A stretch of 64,000 bases of DNA, from positions 674,047 to 738,046 of the forward strand of contig NW_015971548.1 of the NCBI RefSeq assembly GCF_000182565.1. Reading direction: 5' to 3'. The first letter of the stretch is position 1; the number at the start of each line of letters is the position of its first letter. Of this stretch, positions 1 to 8,882 are shown piece after piece. Under the pieces are notes generated by a model. The model was not told where the DNA came from. It did no database searches and saw only the letters and a program-made list of their open reading frames with translations. This DNA comes from Spizellomyces punctatus DAOM BR117 (Eukaryota > Chytridiomycota > Chytridiomycetes > Spizellomycetales > Spizellomycetaceae). Made by a program: the position numbers and the translations under genes.

Positions 1-842
1 AATGAGGCCATCGCGGCAGTCAAGGCATACGTGGATGAACACCCTGACACTGTCATGATATCAGTTTCCGACCACGAAACAGGCGGTTTGTCGGTCGGAC
101 GACAAGGTGATCCGCGCAAGTATCCCGAATACGCTTGGAAGCCTGACGCTCTGACCGGAGTTAAGAAATCTACCGAAGTGTAAGCAGCAACTACCTGTCC
201 CTGCCTGTCATCATGTTTAGTCATTGGTGACTTGCTGATTTATATTTTGTGCTGTTCTATAGCATCGCTCCAGCAATTGTGGCGAAACAAAATGACACTT
301 CTTTCATAACTGAGACCGTACTGAAAAACTGGATGAACGTGACTGACGCTACTACGGACGAAATCGAAAATCTCACGAAGACCACCTCTGTCGGTGACCT
401 TACCAATGCCCTCGGGGACATTCTGAGCAAAAGGGCCCAGTTGGGATGGTATGTAGAACGGCGATCGGGTTCATATTTGATCTATAGTTTTGCTGATGAA
501 CGTTACGATTAGGGCTACCCATGGACATTCTGCCGTTGACGTTAACCTGGTAAGCTCACAGCAGAAAGAACCAATTATATCCTCGCGGTTCTAAAGGCGA
601 GGTTAATTCCTACAGTATGCCTACGGTTTAAATGCGGCTAGACTCGCCGGCAATCATGAGAATACAGAGATCAGCGATTTCATTGTCAGGCAATTGGGTC
701 TAAATCTTGAGGCCATCACCATCAAATTGAGAAGGTATTGTGCAGTATGCCTCGCTCCCTCCCTATCGCATGCTAATGCCGCTTGTTTTCGGAAGCCAAA
801 ACATTGGACAAGCATCTGTACGGCATGAAACGGGACCCTTGA
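1..842 (+). CDS. PHO8: Alkaline phosphatase, C-terminal part (5' end outside window)
   Basis: Partial gene; only the C-terminal exons are present. Coding runs 1..179, 263..448, 513..549 and 616..734, followed by a short last exon whose acceptor I could not fix; a plausible stop is at 840-842. Two metal-site signatures of the alkaline phosphatase family are visible. The first is SDHETGG in exon 1. The second is ATHGHSAVDVNLYAYG, which forms only after exons 2, 3 and 4 are joined (TGG split as TG|G). The family dephosphorylates phosphomonoesters with two zinc ions and one magnesium; fungal members of this type are vacuolar, type II membrane proteins (Pho8-like). The N-terminal anchor lies outside the window, so the location is inferred. 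The four clear junctions all have GT...AG ends. Confidence 0.85.
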
Positions 843-1689
843 AGATTAGACATTATCATACGGACTGAAGCTTGTAGATGACCAAGTTAGATTATCTTTC
901 ACATCGGACTTGTAGCTTACTCATCATAATATATTTTAAAGACGCATGAAACAGGATGTAGCCAACGTGTGGCCAATAAATATGATCTAATTACAAATGA
1001 CATTCCCTCACGCAGGAGGGAAGTTTGGTGGAGGTTCGGTTCGCAGCTGCGAGAAATATTGTATAAAATCAGGGCCAATCAAAGCAGTAGCATTTTCAGT
1101 GGACGGACGTTCGTACCTCCCAAACGGCCCGTGACGGTCTCTCATTTATCTTTTTATCATACTTTGTTTCTTCCCTTTCTCGGATCAAGCGCTATCAAAA
1201 GACCACTGGAATTCAGCACCGCACTAGCTAAATCCCTGACCAAGTGTCCTACCTCTGCCTCCTTTCGGTTCTTTCCCTTCATTCGCAAACAGAAATTGAA
1301 TTCCTCTCGCGCTTCAGAGCAGTCTCTCCAACTTCCATATCTGTAATAGTGCTTGACCTGAGGTAGTACGGCTATAAACGAAGGTGTGATTGGTATACAC
1401 TCCCATTCCAGCGTACAGAAAATCAACGACTCTTACTATAACACAACTGCATCTTATCAAAGGCAGCCCAAACGCTGCAAGTATATTTCTTTGACTCATC
1501 GGCCTGAACAGTCGTCGAGTCAACGGAAGTGGCGCTTGAAGCCGGCGAGTCGATCTGGGTCGTCATTTGTGATTTGCGAATTGAACTCGTCGTTCTGGTG
1601 AAGTTTTGGGCAGAGGTGACTCACTCCTGCTGAGCACGTGACTTTCCAAGTTTTGGAGGAACTTGGACTCGCTTTCATTCATTTGAACT
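843..1689. other. Intergenic region, phosphatase 3' side to EIF1AD
   Basis: There is no convincing gene here. Short open frames exist on both strands but have no recognisable domain, and several begin with non-ATG codons. This stretch should hold the phosphatase terminator and the EIF1AD promoter; I see no clear TATA element. Confidence 0.5.
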
Positions 1690-2298
1690 ATGGGTCGCAA
1701 GCAAACAACACAGCATGTCCTTGAGGAATTGCCTGTACCAGGCGATGGACAATGCGTAGCCAAAGTTGTAGAAAACAGAGGAGGTGGCAACTACGTAGTT
1801 CAAGTACCGGCGGAAGTGAATTGGACGGATGAACCCACATTGTTAGTCTCACTACCGTCGAAATTCAGAAAGCTGATCTGGGTCAAACGAGGTAAGGCCC
1901 TTAGGTTTGAAGCAGTTAGGGAGACCGGCAATTATGAATACATGCTAACAAATCTATTCTAGGCAGTTTTGTCATAATACAAAGGGAGGAAGGCAAGACA
2001 AAGATTGCGGGAGAAATTGTCCATGTCCTATTTCTTGATCATATAAAACACCTGAAAGCCCAAGGAATATGGTACTGTTCCAAGTGTAGAGCGCTTTTGG
2101 GAAATTTAGTAAGCTTCCTATAATTTAACTTGAATATTGTCGCTCCTTAGGCCTGCCGAATTTGAACCGAATCCTCCGAGTGCCAAAGATGGGGAGAGTG
2201 ATGAGAGCCAATCCGATGATGAGGAAAATGATGATGATCTGTTTGTGAATCCAAACCGACAGTATGATGAAGATGACGATGATGACGATGACGAGTAA
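1690..2298 (+). CDS. EIF1AD: EIF1AD-like protein (eIF1A-domain, OB-fold RNA-binding)
   Basis: Three exons, 1690..1891, 1963..2071 and 2151..2298, encode 152 aa. The start MGRKQTTQHVLEE and the motif VPGDGQCVAKVVENRGGG are characteristic of EIF1AD (probable RNA-binding protein, eIF1A superfamily, S1/OB fold), followed by FRKLIWVKRGSFVII and the family's GIWP element, which is completed only across intron 2. The C-terminus is a long acidic tail ending in a run of Asp with a final Glu, as in other members. In animals the protein is linked to late 40S subunit maturation; the same role here is inferred. The length is close to the usual ~165 aa. An unspliced reading past intron 2 would end quickly in a Cys-containing tail, so the splice decides the protein. 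Confidence 0.9.
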
Positions 2299-3344
2299 AG
2301 GATGGATTGGAGTTTTCTGGACTTGTTAAAACGACAGCGTCCCCCACAACCCATATCGACCACCCTGCAGTAGCATTACTCGGGACGGAGAAGTACAATG
2401 GGGCTGGTGCCATCTGAACGCGGTCGCATGTAAAGGATAAAGGATAGATTCAGGCCTGTTCCTACGGATGTTGCCTATTAGATGACTTGAGGTCATTAAC
2501 GCATATAGTAATTTATTATCCCTTCAATGATATTGCATAATTGCATACTTTCACGTTCAGGTTACTCAGTGGACATTGACTTTGACAATGATGGAGCCTG
2601 CCATTGAGTACGACAGTCAGTCTCTCACTAACCAAATATGGACGCAGCTAATGTCAAGAAAGGATTGGCACTTGTCAACAGGCAGCCGCACTTTCCAATA
2701 GCTGGTCGCTAAATTTCGAAAATTTCAACCAGTTGGCAAAAAAGAGGGCCGTCACAAACCTACAAATTTAAACTTTAAAGAACATACATCGAGTCGTGGA
2801 ATGTGCACAACAAGACTGGGCAAGAGTGACCGTCCATATACCAAGCAGTCTGTAGATTAGAAGTCTAGCAAAAGTTGAACAATTCGCCCATATAGGCATG
2901 AATGATGGAACCTGCGATGACGGTATATAACATGCTTTCAGGAAGCACAGTACCGTTTCATAGCATGCACTTCGCACCAAAGACCACATACACTTTTGGT
3001 AAGCGTAAAGTTCTGAGACTCAAAAGCCCCAAACGAACGAGAGCAGGGAAAGGTTTAACTTGCACTTGGTCTTAGCCACGTCGCGTTGGCAATCCAAACT
3101 ATGCATTAGCCTCTCAACAGCCCACTGTACTAAAAATCACCATCACATTTGCACTAGGACTACCAACATCGTCTGCAGGATCTGTACCTTCCTAGTAGTG
3201 GGCTGGGCGGAACAGATAGACACATTGCTCGGTGTGATAACGTGCAATTCAAGCGACCAGAAAAGCCTTTCCAAATAGTGTTGAATCTGGGTCGTACTTT
3301 CTGTGCAAGTCGTCCGCGCACCGTCAACATACTCTGCCTTGCCC
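2299..3344. other. Intergenic region upstream of the RABL3-like gene
   Basis: About 1 kb with no supported gene. Open frames on both strands at 2768-3540 show no known domain and no coherent splice pattern. The RABL3 promoter must lie here. I see no repeat or RNA gene. Confidence 0.45.
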
Positions 3345-4592
3345 ATGGCTCGACTAACTTCCTCGACAGGAGAAATATCGCTCTCCACGTTTGACCCTGT
3401 TGATAAAGCCAGAGTGCTGGTTGTTGGGGACCCTGGTGGGTGTTCCTTTCAAGCATTCGCGCCAACTGCCTCTCTCGGCTGACGAAGGCAAAACCTGACA
3501 AGGCGTGGGGAAAACTAGCTTGGTACACCTTATCTGTCACGGAACACCGCTTCGCTCACCAGTACACACTGTAGGATGCTCCGTGGATGTGAAGGTGCGA
3601 GTGTGTGCATGTAGACGAGGACTTTTGGTGTATGGCTGACGCAAGATGGGTATGCCAGATCCCAAGAGTATTCTCGCACCAACCGAAGCTATTTCATTGA
3701 GTTTGTGGATGTTGCGGGGTCTTCAAAACAACGCAGCTCACGATCAATATTTTATGCAAACGTGAATGGCATTATCTTGGTGCACGATTCATCCAACCGC
3801 AAATCGTACCAGAACTTGTGGAAGTGGATTGCTGAAGTCTTCAATACAGGATCCTTCAAGGGATCAACCAGCTCGCCGATAGGGAGAGACCCGCCAAGTC
3901 TTGGACGCAGCACAGGTATGCAGGCACACGCATTGTACGGCTATCGGTGATTTTGACACTGGGTTATCGGTTGATGCTCTAGAGTTCGACGTGGATGTGA
4001 GAGTGGGAGAGGCGAGACCGAGCATACCAATTCTTGTGGTGGGAACAAAGGCAGATTTGGTTAGCGATGCAACACACAAGCGGCGTAGCAGTATTGCAGA
4101 AGAATATGGAGGGGATTGCATTGTGCTGGTAAGTGATCTGAGCATGTCTGATGCGCGATTGCCGACAACCTGTTCTTCTAACGCCATTAACATGATCCGC
4201 GCCATCAGTCAGCAAATCAACCTTTGGCGTTCTCCGCAACTGCTGACCGTATCGATGCGTTCCTTACAAATGTCATTGAAACCAAGCTGACCACATCGAC
4301 TCCCTTATCTGGAGGTCATTCGATGGGAAGCCTTAATAGCCTATCCGTCCAAGGATCAAACGGTGGATTCAGTGGGGGAGGGAACCAACTTGGTCCGGGG
4401 TTGGGGTTTCCGAGTACTATCTCACCAGAAATGCAGCGACGACGCATACCGCAATCAGGACTGTTTGGTGGACGACCAACCAGCCCAAACCGAACGTCGA
4501 TTAGCGGCGGATCACAGTTGGGTGGTTATAACGATATTTGGCGGTCAAAGAGTTGGGGGGAGAATATTGGAAGAGGAAGAGGCAGCCGATAA
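3345..4592 (+). CDS. RABL3: RABL3-like small GTPase
   Basis: Five exons: 3345..3435, 3503..about 3602, about 3659..3915, 3983..4128 and 4209..4592. The P-loop GDPGVGKTS forms across intron 1, followed by LVHLIC and [10 protein letters not shown], the hallmark block of Rab-like 3. [13 protein letters not shown] stands where RABL3 has [25 protein letters not shown] and the base-recognition motif VGTKADL follow, with TKxD in place of NKxD as in RABL3. A SAT-like element (AFSATAD) opens exon 5. The last ~110 residues are Ser/Gly-rich and end RGRGSR, with no C-terminal prenylation cysteine; lack of prenylation is a known feature of the RABL subfamily. RABL3 proteins are small GTPases used in trafficking and signalling. 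The exon 2/3 junction is my best phase-consistent choice. Confidence 0.85.
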
Positions 4593-5317
4593 TGTGCTGG
4601 ATCTTTTTGTCAAATATTGATTGCAGAACAAGTATGTTAGATCATGGTCCTTATGATAGCTCTCAGAACATGAAGTCTCGCTTCTTATGGAGGGAAGAAC
4701 GTCGCAAGATTCCGTGGTGCGCTACTACCGCATCGATGAACTAGATGGCTTTCAGAGGCAAGCGCCTGGCGTATACCACAATACTGGTCCATTTTTCGAG
4801 TCCATGATTGGAATCGCTGCCAGTTTATAATCAGCCTGGGTGGCTTGATGGGCAGCGACCAGTTTCCGTCCTTGGGTCATCAAAGTTGTACGAGAGTATA
4901 AGGATTATCCAGACATCGACTATACAGTTTTCCTTTACGATGTCCTTTAGTTTCAATCTGTTTGACCCATTTTTATCGACAATCTTTCGTGGCGACCAAG
5001 CACCTAGGTGCGTTTCTCATGCTGACCTGCAAGTTCCCTCGCCGCAGATGGTGGCGAGGTGTTTCACTAAGGGGAGACCCTCAGATATTCCCAAAGGCTC
5101 GTTGCGCTTGCGAGTCAGCCCCGGCCACATAGTTAGTATGTAAAGTATGTCACCAAAAATTAGGGTTGACCTGTTGAGGGCTGATTATTCCATGTCTACA
5201 AATTAGGCTTCACACTATTTTAAAGTTGTTGCTTGTCCGAACTTGTGCTTACCAAGCGCATGTACACTTTTATAGTCACATGAACAAAACTAGTTTCGTA
5301 GGTGCAAGCTGTTAGCA

Positions 5318-5400
5318 CCAATCACAACCTGGAAGGATTGGGCGAAAAGCCAGTACCGGCATGAAGCAGTTTCCATCAACTTGAAGGTTGTTGTGATTGG
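5318..5400. repeat. Inverted pair of CCAAT-containing blocks
   Basis: CCAATCACAACCT at 5318-5330 is matched on the other strand by AGGTTGTTGTGATTGG at 5385-5400, which is the same block with three extra bases. The two CCAAT boxes point in opposite directions with about 54 bp between them. CCAAT boxes are bound by HAP/NF-Y complexes in fungi; any function here is inference. Confidence 0.35.
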
Positions 5401-6167
5401 CTGACGCTAGTAAAGGTCAACAAAGATTGGATGGTTCAATCAAAGGGAGAAACAATTTTCATTGCAGTATCACATATCACACGATGCTGTGAAATCGGAT
5501 GTAACGAAAAAGGTTTGGTCACTTTCAAAGGAAGGAATGAACCGCACAGGAAAAGATGACAAGGTGAAAACCACAAAATATGACAATGGAAAACGGCATT
5601 GTGTGCTTCACGGAAACCCAAAGCGTTACCTCTCGCGGATTCCCCAGCAGTGACGCCTAGCTAAGCCACCATGTGATGCGAAAAAAGCGGTCCAAAGTTG
5701 CTGCAATGGTCACCTTTTGTTGAAAAAGGTTGAACAGCAACCAACCGTAGATCGGTCTTTGTCAGGAGAGAAGGGGCGGGGTTTGCTTTCCTTTTTGCCT
5801 TTTGCCTTCTTCTCCGCAGACGGCAGTATACTTACTCTGGTCAACGGGCGGGGAGATGGAAATTGACTTTCTGTCCAAAAAGTGTGCCATTTTCCATAAA
5901 GAGCTTTTCGCCCGCATGTTCGCGTGAAATCTTGCCAGACTTGCAATCTTTTTGTCTTTTCCGCCTGTTAGCAGAGTCCTTTATGAGCGTTGGGCGACTA
6001 TTCATGGGGGAAAGCTATTCTCTGTAAACAACAAATGCAGCTTTATACCTTCTTGCTAAACCAAAGAAAATAACCAGAGTCCTTTTTCAGGCTGCGCAAT
6101 ACAGCGAGGTATCAACTGCAAAAAGTTTTTTCAGATGCCAGATTTCCATCATGTCTAGGAAACGTCA

Positions 6168-6174
6168 TATAAAA
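6168..6174 (+). promoter_or_regulatory. TATA box of the secreted repeat protein gene
   Basis: A perfect TATAAAA stands 118 bp before the ATG at 6292, with a pyrimidine-rich stretch (CTCCTCCTGCACCC) just after it. Position and sequence fit a TATA-driven, possibly strongly or conditionally expressed promoter. Confidence 0.5.
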
Positions 6175-6291
6175 TGGCCTCTCCTCCTGCACCCTTGTTG
6201 CTGGCGAGAACCTCCCCGCTACCCCTCCCACTCATAGACTTATAATAATAGACTTTATAATAGACATTAATTGACCTCTCTATTTTTCATA

Positions 6292-8556
6292 ATGAAATTC
6301 CTTAGCCTCCTCGTAGGAGCGCTGGCACTCGGCCAAGTGTCCGCTGCTCCCGCGCACATCAAACGGGCCCAACCTACGGATCTTGCCGAAGCTCCTGTAG
6401 CCAACCCAATCCCATTCGCAAATCTTCCTTATGCTTTCGGCAAGCAGCCTCCCGTACCGCGCCCCACATACCCATCGGGCAAACCGGTCCCCGTTCCGAC
6501 AAAACCTGTCCCTTCTCCAACCAAAACTAGTACTCCACCTACAACTACTTCCGTAATTACCAAGCCTACCGAAAGTCCCCAGGCATGCAAGGCCAAACTC
6601 GAGCTGTTGTTCAAGGTAATAAACCGTTACCTTGTCTTGAAACAGATTCATGGTACTAATCATGCTGTAGGAGGAACACTCTTTGAGCCTTGACATTAAG
6701 CTTCGCATTGTCGACTTCATCAAGGCTGTCAAGGCGATCAAGATCGATTTTGAGTTTGAGGTAGATTACTAAATGTCTGACTCTGAACACCTCTTCCCTA
6801 TTCTAATTTACCATACCTCAGAAATTCTTCGAGCTTATCGTCAAGAAGGAATTCAAGGGAGACGAAACCGACATTGACGTGGTTCTCAGGTAAATCGGGT
6901 AACCCACCATGTACGCGCTAGGATTCAGATTTCTCAACTGTATCACCATAGCATCTTCAAGGAACTCAAGGTTGAAATCGACCTTCCCCAAGCCAAGAAG
7001 CTCCTTGGCATCCTTGTCGTCAGCGCCGACATCAAAAAGCAACTGCACGTCCTTTTCGAGATCCGCCAGACTCTCATCTCTTGCGGTATTCAAACTGGTT
7101 GGAAGTTTATCTTGGATATTTACAAGAAGGTTATCTTTGATCTCGAACTCGCTATCGAGGTGTGTATTCACATGCGTCTCATTGGCACATTTGACTGTGA
7201 AACTGACCTCCCATATATCAAAGTGGTTCCACAACGAATGTAGCAAATTCAACAAACTCTTTGCTATCGACATTGAAGCTTTTTTCAAACTTGTCTTGGA
7301 GATCAAAGCAGGTATGTATCTCGCTGAGCTTGAAAGATTGCCAGACATCCGAGACTCACTAGACTTTTGAATCCAGACTTCAACTTTCATGATTTCTTCG
7401 CGCGCCTCATTGTCAAAAAGGAAATCACATTTGCCATCATTATTGAAACTTTTAAAGAATGCGGCATCACACAGGAACTGCACGTTCGCCAGATTCTCAT
7501 CAAATTTGCCGGCGATGTAGAGTTGGCTGTCAGCATTTTTGGAAAGCTCGTTGCAGTAAGTCACGTTGTTTTGTAGTCAACATGGGGATTCCGATTAAAG
7601 TGCTGTCTGTCTTTAAAAGTCGATCAAGGCGGTTGGCGTTGATGTCTTTCTGAAGATTTCCCAGCGCTTTGCCTTCAAACTTCAAGTTGCTGTAAAGGAG
7701 GTCGTGCAATGGTTCCACAGCATCCACTCTGGTATCCAGTTGCAAGCATTCATTGTCGTAAGTGGGCATGTATATTCTTACCATTAGCGGTGCGAACGTA
7801 GTCTAATCTTGCCTTTTGTGCAGTACTGCCAATCTCTCAAATTTGACTTTGATGTCAAGCTCTTCCTTGAAAAGATGCTGCAACACAAGGGCGTCTTTGA
7901 TGAAGCCGCTCTTTTGAAGATTTTTGTCGAGCTTGGCATCCAGATTGACGTCAGCATTCTGCGAAAGATTGTAGTCGTTTTGAACAAGGGACAGTTTGAT
8001 CTCGACATTTTCGGAAAGTGGGTATTCATCTTCAACTGGATCGACAAGGTTGACGACTTTTTCGGCGTCTGGGTCAGCGGCATCGAAAAGTTCGTCCTCA
8101 AGGTTGGAACTTTGGTCGACGTGACCGTCGACAACTTCAAGTCTATTCTGGTAGAGCTCCCGCTTGCGCTCTCTATCCAGTTGAAGAAGTGGCATTTCGC
8201 CGAATTTGTTCTTGAGATCCGCAAACTTCACCCTGGCTTTGACTTGCGCATCTTTTTTGAAAACTGGAAGAAGATTGAGCACCGATTCGATTTTGGAGCT
8301 TTCCACAATTTGTTGAAAGTCACACTTGGAATTGATATTGACATCAACGTTTCCGTGCGATTGTTCGAGGTGTTGTGCGGTGGCAAGAACTATGATATCA
8401 AGAGTGCTGTAGCCAACTTTGAACTGATCCGCAAGGGCTTGAACAAACCGCTCAACAAAAACTACAGTACGTATTGACGATTCACTTTTGTCTTTTTTCC
8501 CTCGTGCTGATCCCGTTGTTTCCTTTGTAGACTTTGCCAAACAGTTGGGCTTCTAG
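6292..8556 (+). CDS. Secreted repeat protein of unrecognised family
   Basis: Nine exons (6292..6615, 6671..6760, 6822..6889, 6952..7159, 7224..7311, 7377..7555, 7620..7757, 7824..8466, 8531..8556) give 587 aa in consistent phase. Residues 1-19 form a signal peptide (MKFLSLLVGALALGQVSAA), then HIKR, a possible dibasic processing site, and a Pro/Thr/Lys-rich stalk to about residue 100. The rest is built of Ile/Val/Phe/Lys-rich amphipathic segments. A block of the type FDF..FF..L.KK recurs at about residues 140, 266, 379 and 509, and a second block (IFKELKVEIDL, TFKECGITQEL, IFVELGIQID, LLKVTLGIDID) at about 163, 285, 399 and 528. That makes four divergent repeats of 113-130 residues. Cysteines are rare. 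I know no family like this; a secreted structural, wall-associated or lipid-binding role is possible but unproven. Confidence 0.82.
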
Positions 8557-8882
8557 ATGCTTGTGTGTGTGTGTGTGTGTTGTGTTTGCTGTGTAGTTCG
8601 AATATACTTCTATGCTCCTTTTCTTGTTGTTGCTGTGGTGTGTTTTTGTTTTTTGGGTTTTGAAGGGTCAATAATATAAAGATAGCGTTAAGGTTCATTC
8701 CGTTTTGCTGAGGGTTTATTTTGGGCTGAATTTCATCTGTCGATTAAGGCATGTGGCACATGAAAGGGGCTTTCTCGCTTCTCTTGAACGTGGCCCGCAT
8801 TCTTTAAACTACGCACCCCCTCGGGTTTTCCCCCATTTTTAAACCCAAATTCCTTCTTGTCCTTTAGCAAACTTACTCTCAA
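8557..8882. other. Intergenic region with a TG repeat
   Basis: This holds the 3' side of the secreted protein gene and the promoter of the acyl-CoA synthetase. It contains a (TG)n tract at about 8562-8585 immediately after the stop codon, and T-rich sequence. No gene is seen. Confidence 0.5.
8562..8585. repeat. TG dinucleotide microsatellite
   Basis: About eleven TG units with one interruption lie directly downstream of the stop codon at 8554-8556, so they should fall in the 3' untranslated region. Confidence 0.85.

Larger units (their letters stand above)
4593..6291. other. Intergenic region with promoter of the secreted repeat protein
   Basis: About 1.7 kb without a supported gene; an open frame at 4808-5143 has no recognisable domain. 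It contains an inverted pair of CCAAT-type blocks (5318-5330 and 5385-5400) and a TATA element at 6168-6174, described separately. The part from 5700 to 6050 is rich in T and poly-pyrimidine runs. Confidence 0.5.

Noticed and set aside
969-1601. Overlapping open frames of 69-125 codons on both strands
   Set aside because: No recognisable domain, no splice logic, Ser/Arg/Leu-rich composition typical of random frames.
6280-8540. Long minus-strand open frames (up to 248 codons) opposite the secreted repeat gene
   Set aside because: They run through the exons and introns of a well-phased plus-strand gene, have no domain, and their length follows from the plus-strand codon choice.
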